Shown here: piece after piece, positions 16,879 to 25,032 of the stretch
How positions within the stretch are numbered: position 1 is the first letter of the stretch
Layout: every line of letters begins with the position of its first letter
NCBI RefSeq assembly: GCF_000621705.1
Contig: NZ_JHXO01000011.1
Coordinates: 62,001-126,000, forward strand
Direction: 5' to 3'
DNA length: 64,000 nucleotides
Source: Prolixibacter bellariivorans ATCC BAA-1284
Lineage (GTDB): Bacteria > Bacteroidota > Bacteroidia > Bacteroidales > Prolixibacteraceae
Notes under the pieces: model-generated
Seen by the model: the letters and a program-made list of their open reading frames with translations, nothing else
Told to the model about the DNA's origin: nothing
Database searches by the model: none
Made by a program: the position numbers and the translations under genes

Positions 16879-17230
16879 ATTGAAAATTTCAATGGCAGAA
16901 ATCAGCCGGAAATGGACCAATTGAAAATTTCAACGATAAGAATCAGTCAAGAATTTCCGAATTAAAAATTTCAACAGCCTGAAATATTCAGAAATGGACC
17001 AATTGAAAATTTCAGCAGCCTGAATTTGTCAAAAGTAGACGAATTGAAAATTTCAACGGCAAGAAATCACGACAAATGGACCAATTGAAAATTTCAGCAG
17101 CAAGAATCAGTCAAGAATTGGCGAATTGAAAATTTCAGCAGCCTGAAATGTTCAGAAATGGAACAATTGAAAATTTCAATAGCAAGAATCAGTCAGGAGT
17201 GAACGGATTGAAAATTTCAACAGCCTGAAT
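16879..17230. repeat. Nine-unit array with exact 41-bp period
   Basis: The 13-bp core ATTGAAAATTTCA starts at 16879, 16920, 16961 (one base changed), 17002, 17043, 17084, 17125, 17166 and 17207: every step is exactly 41 bp. The core contains an odd-length palindrome, TGAAA-A-TTTCA. The 28-bp intervals are related, not unique. Alternate ones end in aaatggacca-like or ccga-like sequence (82-bp period), and intervals 3 and 7 are nearly identical (164-bp period). A weak decayed copy may exist at 16838. Because 41 is not a multiple of three, stop codons recur in every frame, so it is not coding. It fills the gap between phoH and mtaB. Confidence 0.9.
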
Positions 17231-17255
17231 ATAAATGGCGGGAATTGGTTTAAGA

Positions 17256-17289
17256 AAGGATGTCATCGCTCAGTAGCGATGACATCCTT
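17256..17289 (-). terminator. Hairpin terminator after the phoH-family gene
   Basis: A perfect 15-bp stem (AAGGATGTCATCGCT and its complement) with a CAGT loop starts 8 bp after the stop codon on the minus strand. The trailing T tract (TTCTTAAA) is weak. Confidence 0.7.
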
Positions 17290-17296
17290 AAGTGTT

Positions 17297-18619
17297 TTAC
17301 AGTAAATCGCTGGCTAACTCAGCCAGGTAGCTGCGTTCGCCTTTCACCAGGTTGATGTGTGCAAACAGGTCCTGACCTTTCATCTTGTCGGTGAGAAAAG
17401 CCAGCCCGTTCGACTGCATATCGAGGTACGGCGAGTCAATTTGCATGATATCGCCGGTGAAAATCATTTTGGTGCCTTCGCCCGCACGGGTAATGATGGT
17501 TTTCACTTCGTGCGGCGTCAGGTTCTGCGCTTCATCGATGATGAAGAAACAGTTGGAGAGACTTCGTCCCCTGATGAAGGCCAGTGCCGTAATCACCAGC
17601 CGTTCGTCTTTTTGCAACTCTTCGATTAACTGAACCTCGGTGCTGCGTGGATTGAAGCTTTTCTTAATCACCGAAAGGTTATCGAAAAGCGGCTGCATAT
17701 AAGGCGATACCTTTTCTTCGGCGTCTCCCGGAAGGAAACCCAAATCGCGGTTACTTAACGCTACAATAGGACGTGCCAGCAATGTAGTGTCGTAGAGTTT
17801 GTGTTGTGCAATGGCCGCGGCCAAAGCGAGCAGCGTTTTCCCGGTACCTGCTTTCCCGGTAAGGGCAATCAGTTTTATCTCCGGGTTTAAAAGAGCATCC
17901 AGCGAAAAGGTTTGTTCCGCGTTGCGGGGTTTTATGCCGTACGCGGTGTGTTTGTCCACCCGTTGAATGGTTTTGGTAAACGGATTGTAATGGGCGAGCG
18001 CGCTCGAACGGTTTCCTTTCAGAATCAGGTATTCGTTGGCAAAAGGTGAGTCTCCAATTCCGGCTTCTTCCAGCGAAAGCGATTTGTTGTCGTATAATTT
18101 GGCGATGAGTTCGTCATTGTACTCATTCATTTCCCTGATACCTTCGTAAAGCACATTGACGTCGGTGATTTTGTCGTTTTTGTAATCTTCCGATTCGATG
18201 TGCAGCGATTTGGCTTTCATCCGGAGGTTCACATCTTTGGTCACAAAGATGGTTTTCCTTTCGGGATATTTATCCCGAACAGCTTCGGCGATGGCCAGAA
18301 TACGGTGGTCGGGAATGTCATCGCGGAAGGATTCTTTCATTTGCTTGGAAAAAGGCTTCCCGGTTTCGATAATGAGTTTGCCTTTTTTCGGTCCAAGCGA
18401 TAATCCTCCGTTGAAGAGGTCGTCGCCGACGATTTCATCCAGAATGCGCACAAACTGACGGGCCTGAAAATTAATCTGATCACTGCCTCGTTTGAATTTA
18501 TCCAGCTCTTCCAAAACAGTGATCGGGATAACAACGTCATTGTCTTCGAAATTGTAGATACACTTGTGGTCATGCAAAATGACATTAGTGTCGAGGACGA
18601 ATACTTTAGATTGCGTCAT
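17297..18619 (-). CDS. PIN domain-PhoH ATPase fusion (PhoH2-like)
   Basis: A 440-residue protein joining an N-terminal PIN nuclease domain (residues ~1-145, first acidic motif FVLDTNVI) to a C-terminal PhoH ATPase (from ~230). Walker A is GKAGTGKT (255-262) and Walker B is FFIIDEAQN; a Q-rich FIRGRS segment lies between them. PhoH2-type proteins are RNA helicase/ribonucleases. The frame continues 16 residues upstream, but the ATG at 18619 begins the protein directly at the PIN fold. It diverges from folC with a ~110-bp shared intergenic region. Confidence 0.9.
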   Translation of the reverse strand: MTQSKVFVLDTNVILHDHKCIYNFEDNDVVIPITVLEELDKFKRGSDQINFQARQFVRILDEIVGDDLFNGGLSLGPKKGKLIIETGKPFSKQMKESFRDDIPDHRILAIAEAVRDKYPERKTIFVTKDVNLRMKAKSLHIESEDYKNDKITDVNVLYEGIREMNEYNDELIAKLYDNKSLSLEEAGIGDSPFANEYLILKGNRSSALAHYNPFTKTIQRVDKHTAYGIKPRNAEQTFSLDALLNPEIKLIALTGKAGTGKTLLALAAAIAQHKLYDTTLLARPIVALSNRDLGFLPGDAEEKVSPYMQPLFDNLSVIKKSFNPRSTEVQLIEELQKDERLVITALAFIRGRSLSNCFFIIDEAQNLTPHEVKTIITRAGEGTKMIFTGDIMQIDSPYLDMQSNGLAFLTDKMKGQDLFAHINLVKGERSYLAELASDLL

Positions 18620-18731
18620 ATTCGTAGGGTTTGAAGGGTTTGCTTTTAAAGGTAGTATTTTTTGCATCCGGTGTACGGCAGGTCGAAATGAATTTACGAA
18701 CTTTAACCCGTTGATAAATTCTTTTCACATT

Positions 18732-20030
18732 ATGGACAGATTTGAAGCGACACTGAGATATTTATACGAGCAATTGCCTTTTTACCAGCGTAAAGGACCG
18801 GCAGCGTATAAAAATAACCTGGATAATACGCTGGCGCTGGATGAGCTTTACGGACATCCGCACCGATTATTCCGGAGCGTACATGTGGCCGGAACGAACG
18901 GAAAAGGATCGGTTTCGCATATGTTGGCGAGTGTGCTTCAGGAAGCAGGTTACCGGGTGGGACTATATACCTCACCGCACCTGAAAGATTTCAGGGAACG
19001 TATTCGGGTGAATGGTGTGAAAATTCCGAAAGAGGAGGTTGTGCGCTTTGTCGACGATTTCATGGCTCGTAACCAGCTTGAGAAGATGGAACCGTCGTTT
19101 TTTGAGTTGACTGTAGCCATGGCATTTGATTATTTTGCCCGCGAACGTGTTGATATAGCGGTGGTGGAAGTTGGTTTGGGCGGTCGTCTCGATTCCACGA
19201 ATATCATTACTCCAGAGGTGTCGGTTATCACGAATATCAGTCTTGACCATGTGGCATTGTTGGGAAATTCATTGACTGAGATTGCCGGTGAAAAGGCCGG
19301 TATCATGAAAAAAGGAATTCCGGTAGTGGTAGGGGAAACCATGAAAGAAACGGCTCCGGTTTTCACCGAAAGGGCAGAAAGTCTGGGCATTCCGCTGAGG
19401 TTTGCCGATCAATTGTATCAGACCGGCTATTCCATGGCTTCGCCTGAGGGAAAGCAACTGTTCAATGTGCGCTATAATAATACACTTCGTTTCGAGCAGC
19501 TTCAGCTGGATTTATTGGGCCAATACCAGGGACGGAATCTTTGCACAGCTTTGGCCGCCATGGATGTTATGAAAGAACGGGGCTGGAAAATTTCGGACGA
19601 TGCCTTGTACAGGGGCATGGAACACCTGGTGAAAAATACCGGTTTACTTGGACGCTGGCAGGTGCTTGGTGCGAACCCCCGCATTGTTTGCGATACGGGG
19701 CATAACGAGGCCGGGGTCCGTGAAATTGTACATCAGATACATCAGACTCCTTATAAAAAACTGCACTTTGTATTGGGAATGGTCAACGATAAGGATGTGA
19801 GCAGCGTTTTGCGGCTCTTGCCGAAGGATGCCGTTTACTATTTTACCAAGGCGTCCATTCCAAGGGCAATGTCGGAAAATATGCTGGAGTTGAAAGCAAC
19901 TGATTTGGGATTGAAAGGACAGAAATATCCGACAGTTGTCGAGGCGCTGACTGCAGCAAAGCAGCATGCTGAACCCGACGACATGATTTTTATTGGTGGA
20001 AGTACCTTTGTGGTAGCGGAAGTACTTTAG
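18732..20030 (+). CDS. folC: Bifunctional folylpolyglutamate synthase / dihydrofolate synthase
   Basis: A 432-residue Mur-ligase-like ATP-dependent amide ligase that adds glutamate to dihydropteroate and to folates. The P-loop GTNGKGS lies at residues 54-60. The folate-binding region includes TSPHLKDFRERIRVNG, the Mg/Glu block is VEVGLGGRLDSTN, and the second-domain motif is CDTGHNEAG. The start at 18732 matches the family; an open frame upstream overlaps phoH and is not used. The gene ends 57 bp before the convergent tRNA pair. Confidence 0.93.
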   Translation: MDRFEATLRYLYEQLPFYQRKGPAAYKNNLDNTLALDELYGHPHRLFRSVHVAGTNGKGSVSHMLASVLQEAGYRVGLYTSPHLKDFRERIRVNGVKIPKEEVVRFVDDFMARNQLEKMEPSFFELTVAMAFDYFARERVDIAVVEVGLGGRLDSTNIITPEVSVITNISLDHVALLGNSLTEIAGEKAGIMKKGIPVVVGETMKETAPVFTERAESLGIPLRFADQLYQTGYSMASPEGKQLFNVRYNNTLRFEQLQLDLLGQYQGRNLCTALAAMDVMKERGWKISDDALYRGMEHLVKNTGLLGRWQVLGANPRIVCDTGHNEAGVREIVHQIHQTPYKKLHFVLGMVNDKDVSSVLRLLPKDAVYYFTKASIPRAMSENMLELKATDLGLKGQKYPTVVEALTAAKQHAEPDDMIFIGGSTFVVAEVL

Positions 20031-20050
20031 CTTTTTCTTCCAAAAGGGCA

Positions 20051-20083
20051 TAAAAAAAGGATTCCACAGAAGTGAAATCCTTT
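20051..20083 (-). terminator. Terminator of the tRNA-Val pair
   Basis: On the minus strand a 12-bp stem with one mismatch (AAAGGATT...AATCCTTT outer arms, tetraloop) is followed by seven T residues, 3 bp after the mature tRNA end. Confidence 0.8.
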
Positions 20084-20086
20084 GAG

Positions 20087-20161
20087 TGGGAACTGCTGGA
20101 TTCGAACCAGCGACCCTCTGCTTGTAAGGCAGATGCTCTGAACCAACTGAGCTAAGCTCCC
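20087..20161 (-). tRNA. tRNA-Val (anticodon TAC), downstream copy
   Basis: Read on the minus strand, a full cloverleaf of 75 nt: acceptor GGGAGCT pairs with AGTTCCC (one G-U), D arm AGCTCAGTTGGT, anticodon loop CTTACAA with anticodon TAC, and T arm with GGTTCGAATCC. The discriminator is A, and CCA is not encoded. Identical to the copy at 20193-20267. Confidence 0.97.
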
Positions 20162-20192
20162 TAAAAAAAATAAAATCCTAAATATGAACGTG

Positions 20193-20267
20193 TGGGAACT
20201 GCTGGATTCGAACCAGCGACCCTCTGCTTGTAAGGCAGATGCTCTGAACCAACTGAGCTAAGCTCCC
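20193..20267 (-). tRNA. tRNA-Val (anticodon TAC), upstream copy
   Basis: Same 75-nt cloverleaf as the downstream copy, separated from it by 31 bp. The pair shares one promoter and one terminator, so they are processed from one transcript. The missing CCA must be added afterwards; a CCA-adding enzyme is encoded at 30239-31672. Confidence 0.97.
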
Positions 20268-20286
20268 GCTTTCGTTAAAAGCGTTG

Positions 20287-20316
20287 CAAATATAGATTTT
20301 TTTTGTTTCCTGCAAA
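20287..20316 (-). promoter_or_regulatory. Promoter of the tRNA-Val pair
   Basis: On the minus strand TTTG (20313-20316) and TATATTTG (20287-20294) are 18 bp apart, matching the Bacteroidota promoter form. The -7 box ends 19 bp before the first tRNA. Confidence 0.65.
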
Positions 20317-20441
20317 AACAGATGACAAACTTTTTAGCCGATTTATTGCTATACACGATTTCCGAAACGGCTTATTCTGCCTGCTTCTTCCGCAAGATTC
20401 TCATTGGGAAGAAATTGGGGAGTGTGACTGATGCATCTTTG

Positions 20442-21236
20442 CTAAAAGTCAGAAGGTAATTCCTTGATGCGTTTTATTCTGATGTTGCGGATGAACAGCT
20501 CTCCACCTTCCGATTGCAACTGAATTTTGCCCTTTACTAAGGGTAGCAGTTCTCCGTTAACCCACTTGCGTGAGTCATAACTGACCATGTTTACTTTGCC
20601 GTTGATGACGTGAACGGAGGTACTGCCAAAGCAATACAGGTCGATGGAGTTCCATTCGCCGAGTGGTTTTTCGTAGTCGGCACTTTTGGAGCAAATTTTT
20701 GCGGCTTCGTCATTTCCGAAAGCCACCTGTGCCTCGCCAGTCTGGTAGATGTACTGATTTCCGTTTTTTATACACGGGATTTTACTATAAGTGTCGCCCA
20801 TGCAATATAAGTCTCCTAAATTGCCATGTTTCATTTGCAATTCGTGCGAATTCATCCAGACGTTGAGGGCTGAACCAAATGGTCCGTAGCTGTGATAGAG
20901 TAATCCGGAGTTACGTTGAGAAAAGACAAGCTTTCCCCATTTAAACTCGAGATGGAGGTGGTAATTCTCAAAGGAATTCCGGGTTGCCAGGGAAGCGTTG
21001 ATTTCGCCTGATATCCTGATAGCAGGTTGTCCGTCTTCTTTTACTACCGAATAAATCTTCATTGGATCTTTCTTGATACCAAGTGGTTTTCCTCCTTTTT
21101 CGAGTGGGCCGACATAGGTTTCCCATCCTTTCAGATTTTTTCCGTTGAACAGGGAGCGCCATCCGGCAGCTGATTGGGCTTCAGCCCCCATATACCAACC
21201 GGAGAGTAAAAAGAGAATCAGAAATATTTTTCTCAT
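20442..21236 (-). CDS. Secreted DUF1080 (3-keto-disaccharide hydrolase) domain protein
   Basis: A 264-residue exported protein. The N-terminus MRKIFLILFLLSGWYMGAEA is a cleavable signal peptide ending near Ala20. The mature part begins GWRSLFNGKNLKGWETY, the signature start of DUF1080, a concanavalin-like beta-sandwich now linked to 3-keto-glycoside hydrolysis and LPS-related sugar processing. NSGLLYHSYGP and GEWNSIDLYCFGSTSVHVINGKV follow the family pattern. A start 36 bp further upstream is possible but would bury the signal peptide. Substrate cannot be told; it could be periplasmic or surface-exposed. Confidence 0.78.
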   Translation of the reverse strand: MRKIFLILFLLSGWYMGAEAQSAAGWRSLFNGKNLKGWETYVGPLEKGGKPLGIKKDPMKIYSVVKEDGQPAIRISGEINASLATRNSFENYHLHLEFKWGKLVFSQRNSGLLYHSYGPFGSALNVWMNSHELQMKHGNLGDLYCMGDTYSKIPCIKNGNQYIYQTGEAQVAFGNDEAAKICSKSADYEKPLGEWNSIDLYCFGSTSVHVINGKVNMVSYDSRKWVNGELLPLVKGKIQLQSEGGELFIRNIRIKRIKELPSDF

Positions 21237-21270
21237 GATTGTGAAGGTTAGCGTCTGTTGGGGAAGGTAC

Positions 21271-21301
21271 AAAAAAAACTGCCTCAGGTTTTGAGGCAGT
21301 T
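21271..21301 (-). terminator. Terminator of the small DNA-binding protein gene
   Basis: A perfect 10-bp stem (AACTGCCTCA / TGAGGCAGTT) with a 5-nt loop, followed on the minus strand by eight T residues. It separates this gene from the DUF1080 gene. Confidence 0.85.
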
Positions 21302-21327
21302 AATAGATTTTTTTCTCTTTAATATTT

Positions 21328-21582
21328 TTATACTTCGTGATGTTGAAGAATTTCTTCCGCTTTTTCGAGGATCGTAGTATCATCTAAAAGAACGATACCG
21401 CCATTGGGGCCTTGTTCGAGGTGCATTCCAACTGCTTTGCCTTTTTCATAATTTGCTCCGCCGAAATAGTTCCTGACGGTCTCAACCTCAATGCCTAATT
21501 CTTCAGCAATGTGGTGGATGGCACCGTCAGGCAAACTGTCTTTAATTTTCCTGAGCTCGTTGAATGTTATTTTCTTTGTCAT
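21328..21582 (-). CDS. Small helix-turn-helix DNA-binding protein
   Basis: An 84-residue protein of a small Bacteroidota family annotated as DNA-binding. Residues ~8-40 (LRKIKDSLPDGAIHHIAEEL then GIEVETVRNYFGG) look like a homeodomain-like helix-turn-helix, with VETVRNYF as the recognition helix. The C-terminal half contains GPNGGIVLLDDTTILEKA, a conserved element of unknown use. It stands alone between terminators. Target sites are unknown; a nucleoid-associated or global role would fit its conservation, but that is inference. Confidence 0.7.
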   Translation of the reverse strand: MTKKITFNELRKIKDSLPDGAIHHIAEELGIEVETVRNYFGGANYEKGKAVGMHLEQGPNGGIVLLDDTTILEKAEEILQHHEV

Positions 21583-21761
21583 AGCGGTAGGATTTTATCT
21601 TGTTAATAAAAAGATTTGGAAGTAAAACATGTATCACCTTAAAAATAAAATTAAATATTTAATAACCCAACGGTAACATCGATTACACTTCTGTTATTAC
21701 GTAAAATTCACATTAATTAACAAATAAAAACCCGCTCGAATTATTCGCAATTATCAGAAAA

Positions 21762-24700
21762 TCAAAATGGTGGATTCTCGCCTGACAGGTAGTCGAGTCC
21801 GTTTTTTTGCGAATGTTTTATAACATGTTTCTGCTCTTCTCCTTCGCTTTTTAATCCCCGTTTAAGTGCATCATAAACAGCTTGGTGCAGGCGGGGTCTT
21901 AAGTTCAATTCGTAGAGTTTCCGGTCGTTTCGGGTAGGATAAACCCGGTTGGAAAAGAACATGAAAAGAAGCCTGTTTTCCGGATCGGCCCAGGCAAATG
22001 TTCCGGTAAATCCACTGTGCCCAAAACTCTTTGTACTGGATGACGGAGCCGGATAAGCTTCATCGATTGTTTTTTCACTGTTGTCAATCAGTGGTTTGTC
22101 GAATCCGAGTCCCCGCCGGTTATCGTTCTCGGGGAACTGGCAGCGGGTCCATTCTTTCATAGTCGCTTCACTTATGTAGCGTTTCCCGCCGTATGTCCCG
22201 TAATTCAGATACATCTGAATGATTTTGGCTGCATCGTTAATGGTTCCGAAAAGCCCCGCATTACCCGAAACGCCGCCCATCATGGCTGCCCCCTCGTCGT
22301 GCACAAATCCTTGAATTTGCCGGTGGCGGAAGAACGTGTCGTCTTCAGTGGGAATCATGCGGTTGATAGGATATTTCAGATAAGGATTGTAGGTAACCGT
22401 TGATGCTCCCAGTGGTCCGTAAAAGTTTTCGTGTATGTATTTCTGATAATCCTCTCCCGTCAGGTTGGCGATGATTTGTGGGTAGAGATAAAAGGTCAAT
22501 CCGGAATACACATATTGCTTTTTAGGCAATAAAGGTGATTTATCAATGTCGGAATATATGGTGTCAATAAAGCTGTGATTCAGGTACATTCTATCGCTTA
22601 CGCGAAGAGAATACTTCCTGGTAGGACGATGTCGAATGTATCCATGTTTAAACCGCCCGTTAGGTTTCACGATACTTCTCCAGTAGGGAATCCATGCTTC
22701 GAGCTGTCCCTGGTGGGCCAGTATGTCGCGAACGTGGATGTTGGCTTTGTTGGTATTGTTCCATTCGGGCCAGTATTTCGAAAACTTATCGTCGACATTG
22801 AATTTCCCCTCGTCTGCCAGTTTCATCAATGCCGGCAACGGACCGGTTACTTTAGTCAATGATGCAAAGTCGTAGATGTCGGATGGTTTTACTGGTATCT
22901 GGTCGTTGTAGGTTCTGTATCCATAGCATTTGTGGAAGAATATTTTTCCGTTTTTCGCCAGCAATATCTGACATCCGGGATATGCTTTTTGCGTAAGGCC
23001 GATGTTCACCAGCGAATCGATGCGTTGTTCCAAGTAGTGAGAATCGATTCCAACAGCTTCGGGAATTGTGTAGGAAAAACGTCCCAATGTTTTCGTTTGT
23101 ATTCCGGTTCCAGCCGGGAAAAACTGATTTAGCGTAACCGGTAATTTTCCCTTCGCAGCAATGCCACCAAAGATCATCTGTGCAGCCAGGCTTTCAGCAT
23201 CATCGGTTTCCTGGTAAGCCATAACGACGGAACGGGCATCGTTGAGGTCACGAAATGCGTTGGCCGCATAGGCATTACCGAATAATACCACAACCGAGTT
23301 GTTCATTTTACTGATGATATTTGTTGCATCGAGCTGAAGTTGAGTTAGATGAAAATTGTCCTGAGGAGTCATCCAAAAGTTATTGACCGCGGCAATCACC
23401 AGGTTGTAATTTTTCAACTGAGGAAGAAGCTCCTGAAGTGCTTTGCGGGGGGCATTTTTATCAATATGGAAATTGTCGACTTCCATATATTCCCCCAGTG
23501 CTTTTTGAAATACAGTATCGTAATCACGGCCGATGCTGACGGTCGCGATGTGTAAGGTATCAAGTTCCTGAAGAGGTAACAGGTCGCCTTTATTTTGTAA
23601 AAGCGTGATACTATGCCTGGTCAATTCACGGGAAGTCAAATGATAAAGCGGCTTCTGCAAATCTTCGTAGAGGCTATCTGTTTTTACCGGTTTCCAGTTG
23701 TTCAGACCAGCCCATCGTTTTACCATTAATACCTTGCGGCACTTTTGGTCGATTTCTTCTTTGGTAATCTTTCCCCGTTTTACTGCCTTTTCGATGGCTT
23801 TGATGGCCGCTTTCGGATCGGTGACAAACTCCAACATGTCGTTGCCGGCAGCTAAAGCCATTACATCAGCTGTTCCGGGACGTCCATCCACTTTTGCGCC
23901 ATTCATGTTCATGGCATCGGTCACGGTGAGCCCTTGAAATTCCAGTTCATCGTGAAGCAGTTGTCCGGTAATTGGCTTCGAAAGTGATGCAGGTGTACCG
24001 GTTGAATCTAATGCTGGCACATCGAGATGACCTACCATAATGCCGCCAACTCCTGCATAAATCAACCGGTGAAAGGGCATAATTTCGAGGCTGTCAAGGC
24101 GTGTCTTGTCAAATGGAATAACCGGAAGTGTTTTGTGCGAATCTTTTTCAGTATCGCCGTGTCCGGGGAAATGTTTGGCGGTAGGAAGAATATTCTCTTC
24201 TTGCATTCCCAACGCATACATCATTGCTTTCCGGGTGACATTTTCTACATCCTGACCATAAGAGCGGTACCCGATAATTGGATTCTTAGGATTGCTGTTG
24301 ACATCGGCCACCGGTGCAAAATTGACTTGAATGCCCATCCTTTTGCATTGCTGACCAATGTCTTTCCCCATCTGATAAACCAACGAGTCATCTTGAACGG
24401 CCCCAATAGCCATGGCGTCAGGGTAACTAATGCAACTATCGAGGCGCATTCCCAACCCGTTTTCCGCATCAATGCCAATTAACAAAGGAACCTTTGATGC
24501 CTGCTGGAATTTATTGGTTAATTGTGCCTGACGTACCGGTCCACCTTGAAAGAAGACCAGACCTCCGATTTTATTTTCGGCTATCTGTTGTAAAATCGAC
24601 TGGGTGTGGGCTTCATCGGTGTTAGAATAGGCTGCAACAGTAATCAACTGGCCAATTTTTTCATCAAAGCTAAGTGATTGAAATACCGAATCGACCCACG

Positions 24701-24818
24701 CGTCGTTCTCGTATGCGTAGAATGGTGGCCGGACTGGATTGGCGGCTTGATTCATAACCGGGTGAAAGAGGATGATAATGAGGTTGATTAATCCAAGCAG
24801 GTTTCTCTGGAGCTTCAT
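21762..24818 (-). CDS. GH3 beta-N-acetylhexosaminidase fused to a class C beta-lactamase-like serine hydrolase
   Basis: A 1018-residue exported fusion. A signal peptide occupies residues 1-26. A GH3 domain follows: the NagZ signature KHFPGHGD (215-222) and DSH with general acid/base His228, and nucleophile Asp301 in VTDAMNMNGA. An alpha/beta second domain covers ~390-580. From ~590 comes a class C beta-lactamase/esterase domain with SLTK (Ser653, Lys656) and HSG (934-936); the middle YxN motif reads YSG. NagZ-type enzymes release GlcNAc from muropeptides; the partner may cleave peptide or ester bonds. The start at 24818 gives the signal peptide; another ATG lies 27 bp upstream. Divergent from namZ, suggesting shared control of peptidoglycan turnover. 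Confidence 0.88.
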   Translation of the reverse strand: MKLQRNLLGLINLIIILFHPVMNQAANPVRPPFYAYENDAWVDSVFQSLSFDEKIGQLITVAAYSNTDEAHTQSILQQIAENKIGGLVFFQGGPVRQAQLTNKFQQASKVPLLIGIDAENGLGMRLDSCISYPDAMAIGAVQDDSLVYQMGKDIGQQCKRMGIQVNFAPVADVNSNPKNPIIGYRSYGQDVENVTRKAMMYALGMQEENILPTAKHFPGHGDTEKDSHKTLPVIPFDKTRLDSLEIMPFHRLIYAGVGGIMVGHLDVPALDSTGTPASLSKPITGQLLHDELEFQGLTVTDAMNMNGAKVDGRPGTADVMALAAGNDMLEFVTDPKAAIKAIEKAVKRGKITKEEIDQKCRKVLMVKRWAGLNNWKPVKTDSLYEDLQKPLYHLTSRELTRHSITLLQNKGDLLPLQELDTLHIATVSIGRDYDTVFQKALGEYMEVDNFHIDKNAPRKALQELLPQLKNYNLVIAAVNNFWMTPQDNFHLTQLQLDATNIISKMNNSVVVLFGNAYAANAFRDLNDARSVVMAYQETDDAESLAAQMIFGGIAAKGKLPVTLNQFFPAGTGIQTKTLGRFSYTIPEAVGIDSHYLEQRIDSLVNIGLTQKAYPGCQILLAKNGKIFFHKCYGYRTYNDQIPVKPSDIYDFASLTKVTGPLPALMKLADEGKFNVDDKFSKYWPEWNNTNKANIHVRDILAHQGQLEAWIPYWRSIVKPNGRFKHGYIRHRPTRKYSLRVSDRMYLNHSFIDTIYSDIDKSPLLPKKQYVYSGLTFYLYPQIIANLTGEDYQKYIHENFYGPLGASTVTYNPYLKYPINRMIPTEDDTFFRHRQIQGFVHDEGAAMMGGVSGNAGLFGTINDAAKIIQMYLNYGTYGGKRYISEATMKEWTRCQFPENDNRRGLGFDKPLIDNSEKTIDEAYPAPSSSTKSFGHSGFTGTFAWADPENRLLFMFFSNRVYPTRNDRKLYELNLRPRLHQAVYDALKRGLKSEGEEQKHVIKHSQKNGLDYLSGENPPF

Positions 24819-25032
24819 GATGTCATAAGTTGTAGTGATGGACAATTTCGATTTTCGTAAAATTAGTAAATGGATTGTACTGTGTCTGTTTATTCCGTAT
24901 TAGAAATCGTTATTTTTACTTCAGGGTTTGTCATAAATTTGTATTTTAGTCGGAAGTAATATGTATGACAAATTTAAAGTCTTAATTGATTAATCCTAAC
25001 AATTTTCTGAATCGTTTATAAAAACTAAACCC

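Noticed and set aside
16879-17230. CRISPR array
   Set aside because: The repeated core is only 13 bp, the 28-bp intervals are related to one another rather than unique, and no cas genes are present.
16879-17230. Repeat-containing coding sequence
   Set aside because: A 41-bp period shifts frame at each unit, and TGA in the core closes every frame on both strands within three units.
20087-20267. Attachment site or integrated element at the tRNA pair
   Set aside because: The two tRNAs are complete and identical with a common promoter and terminator; no integrase gene or flanking partial tRNA copy is present.
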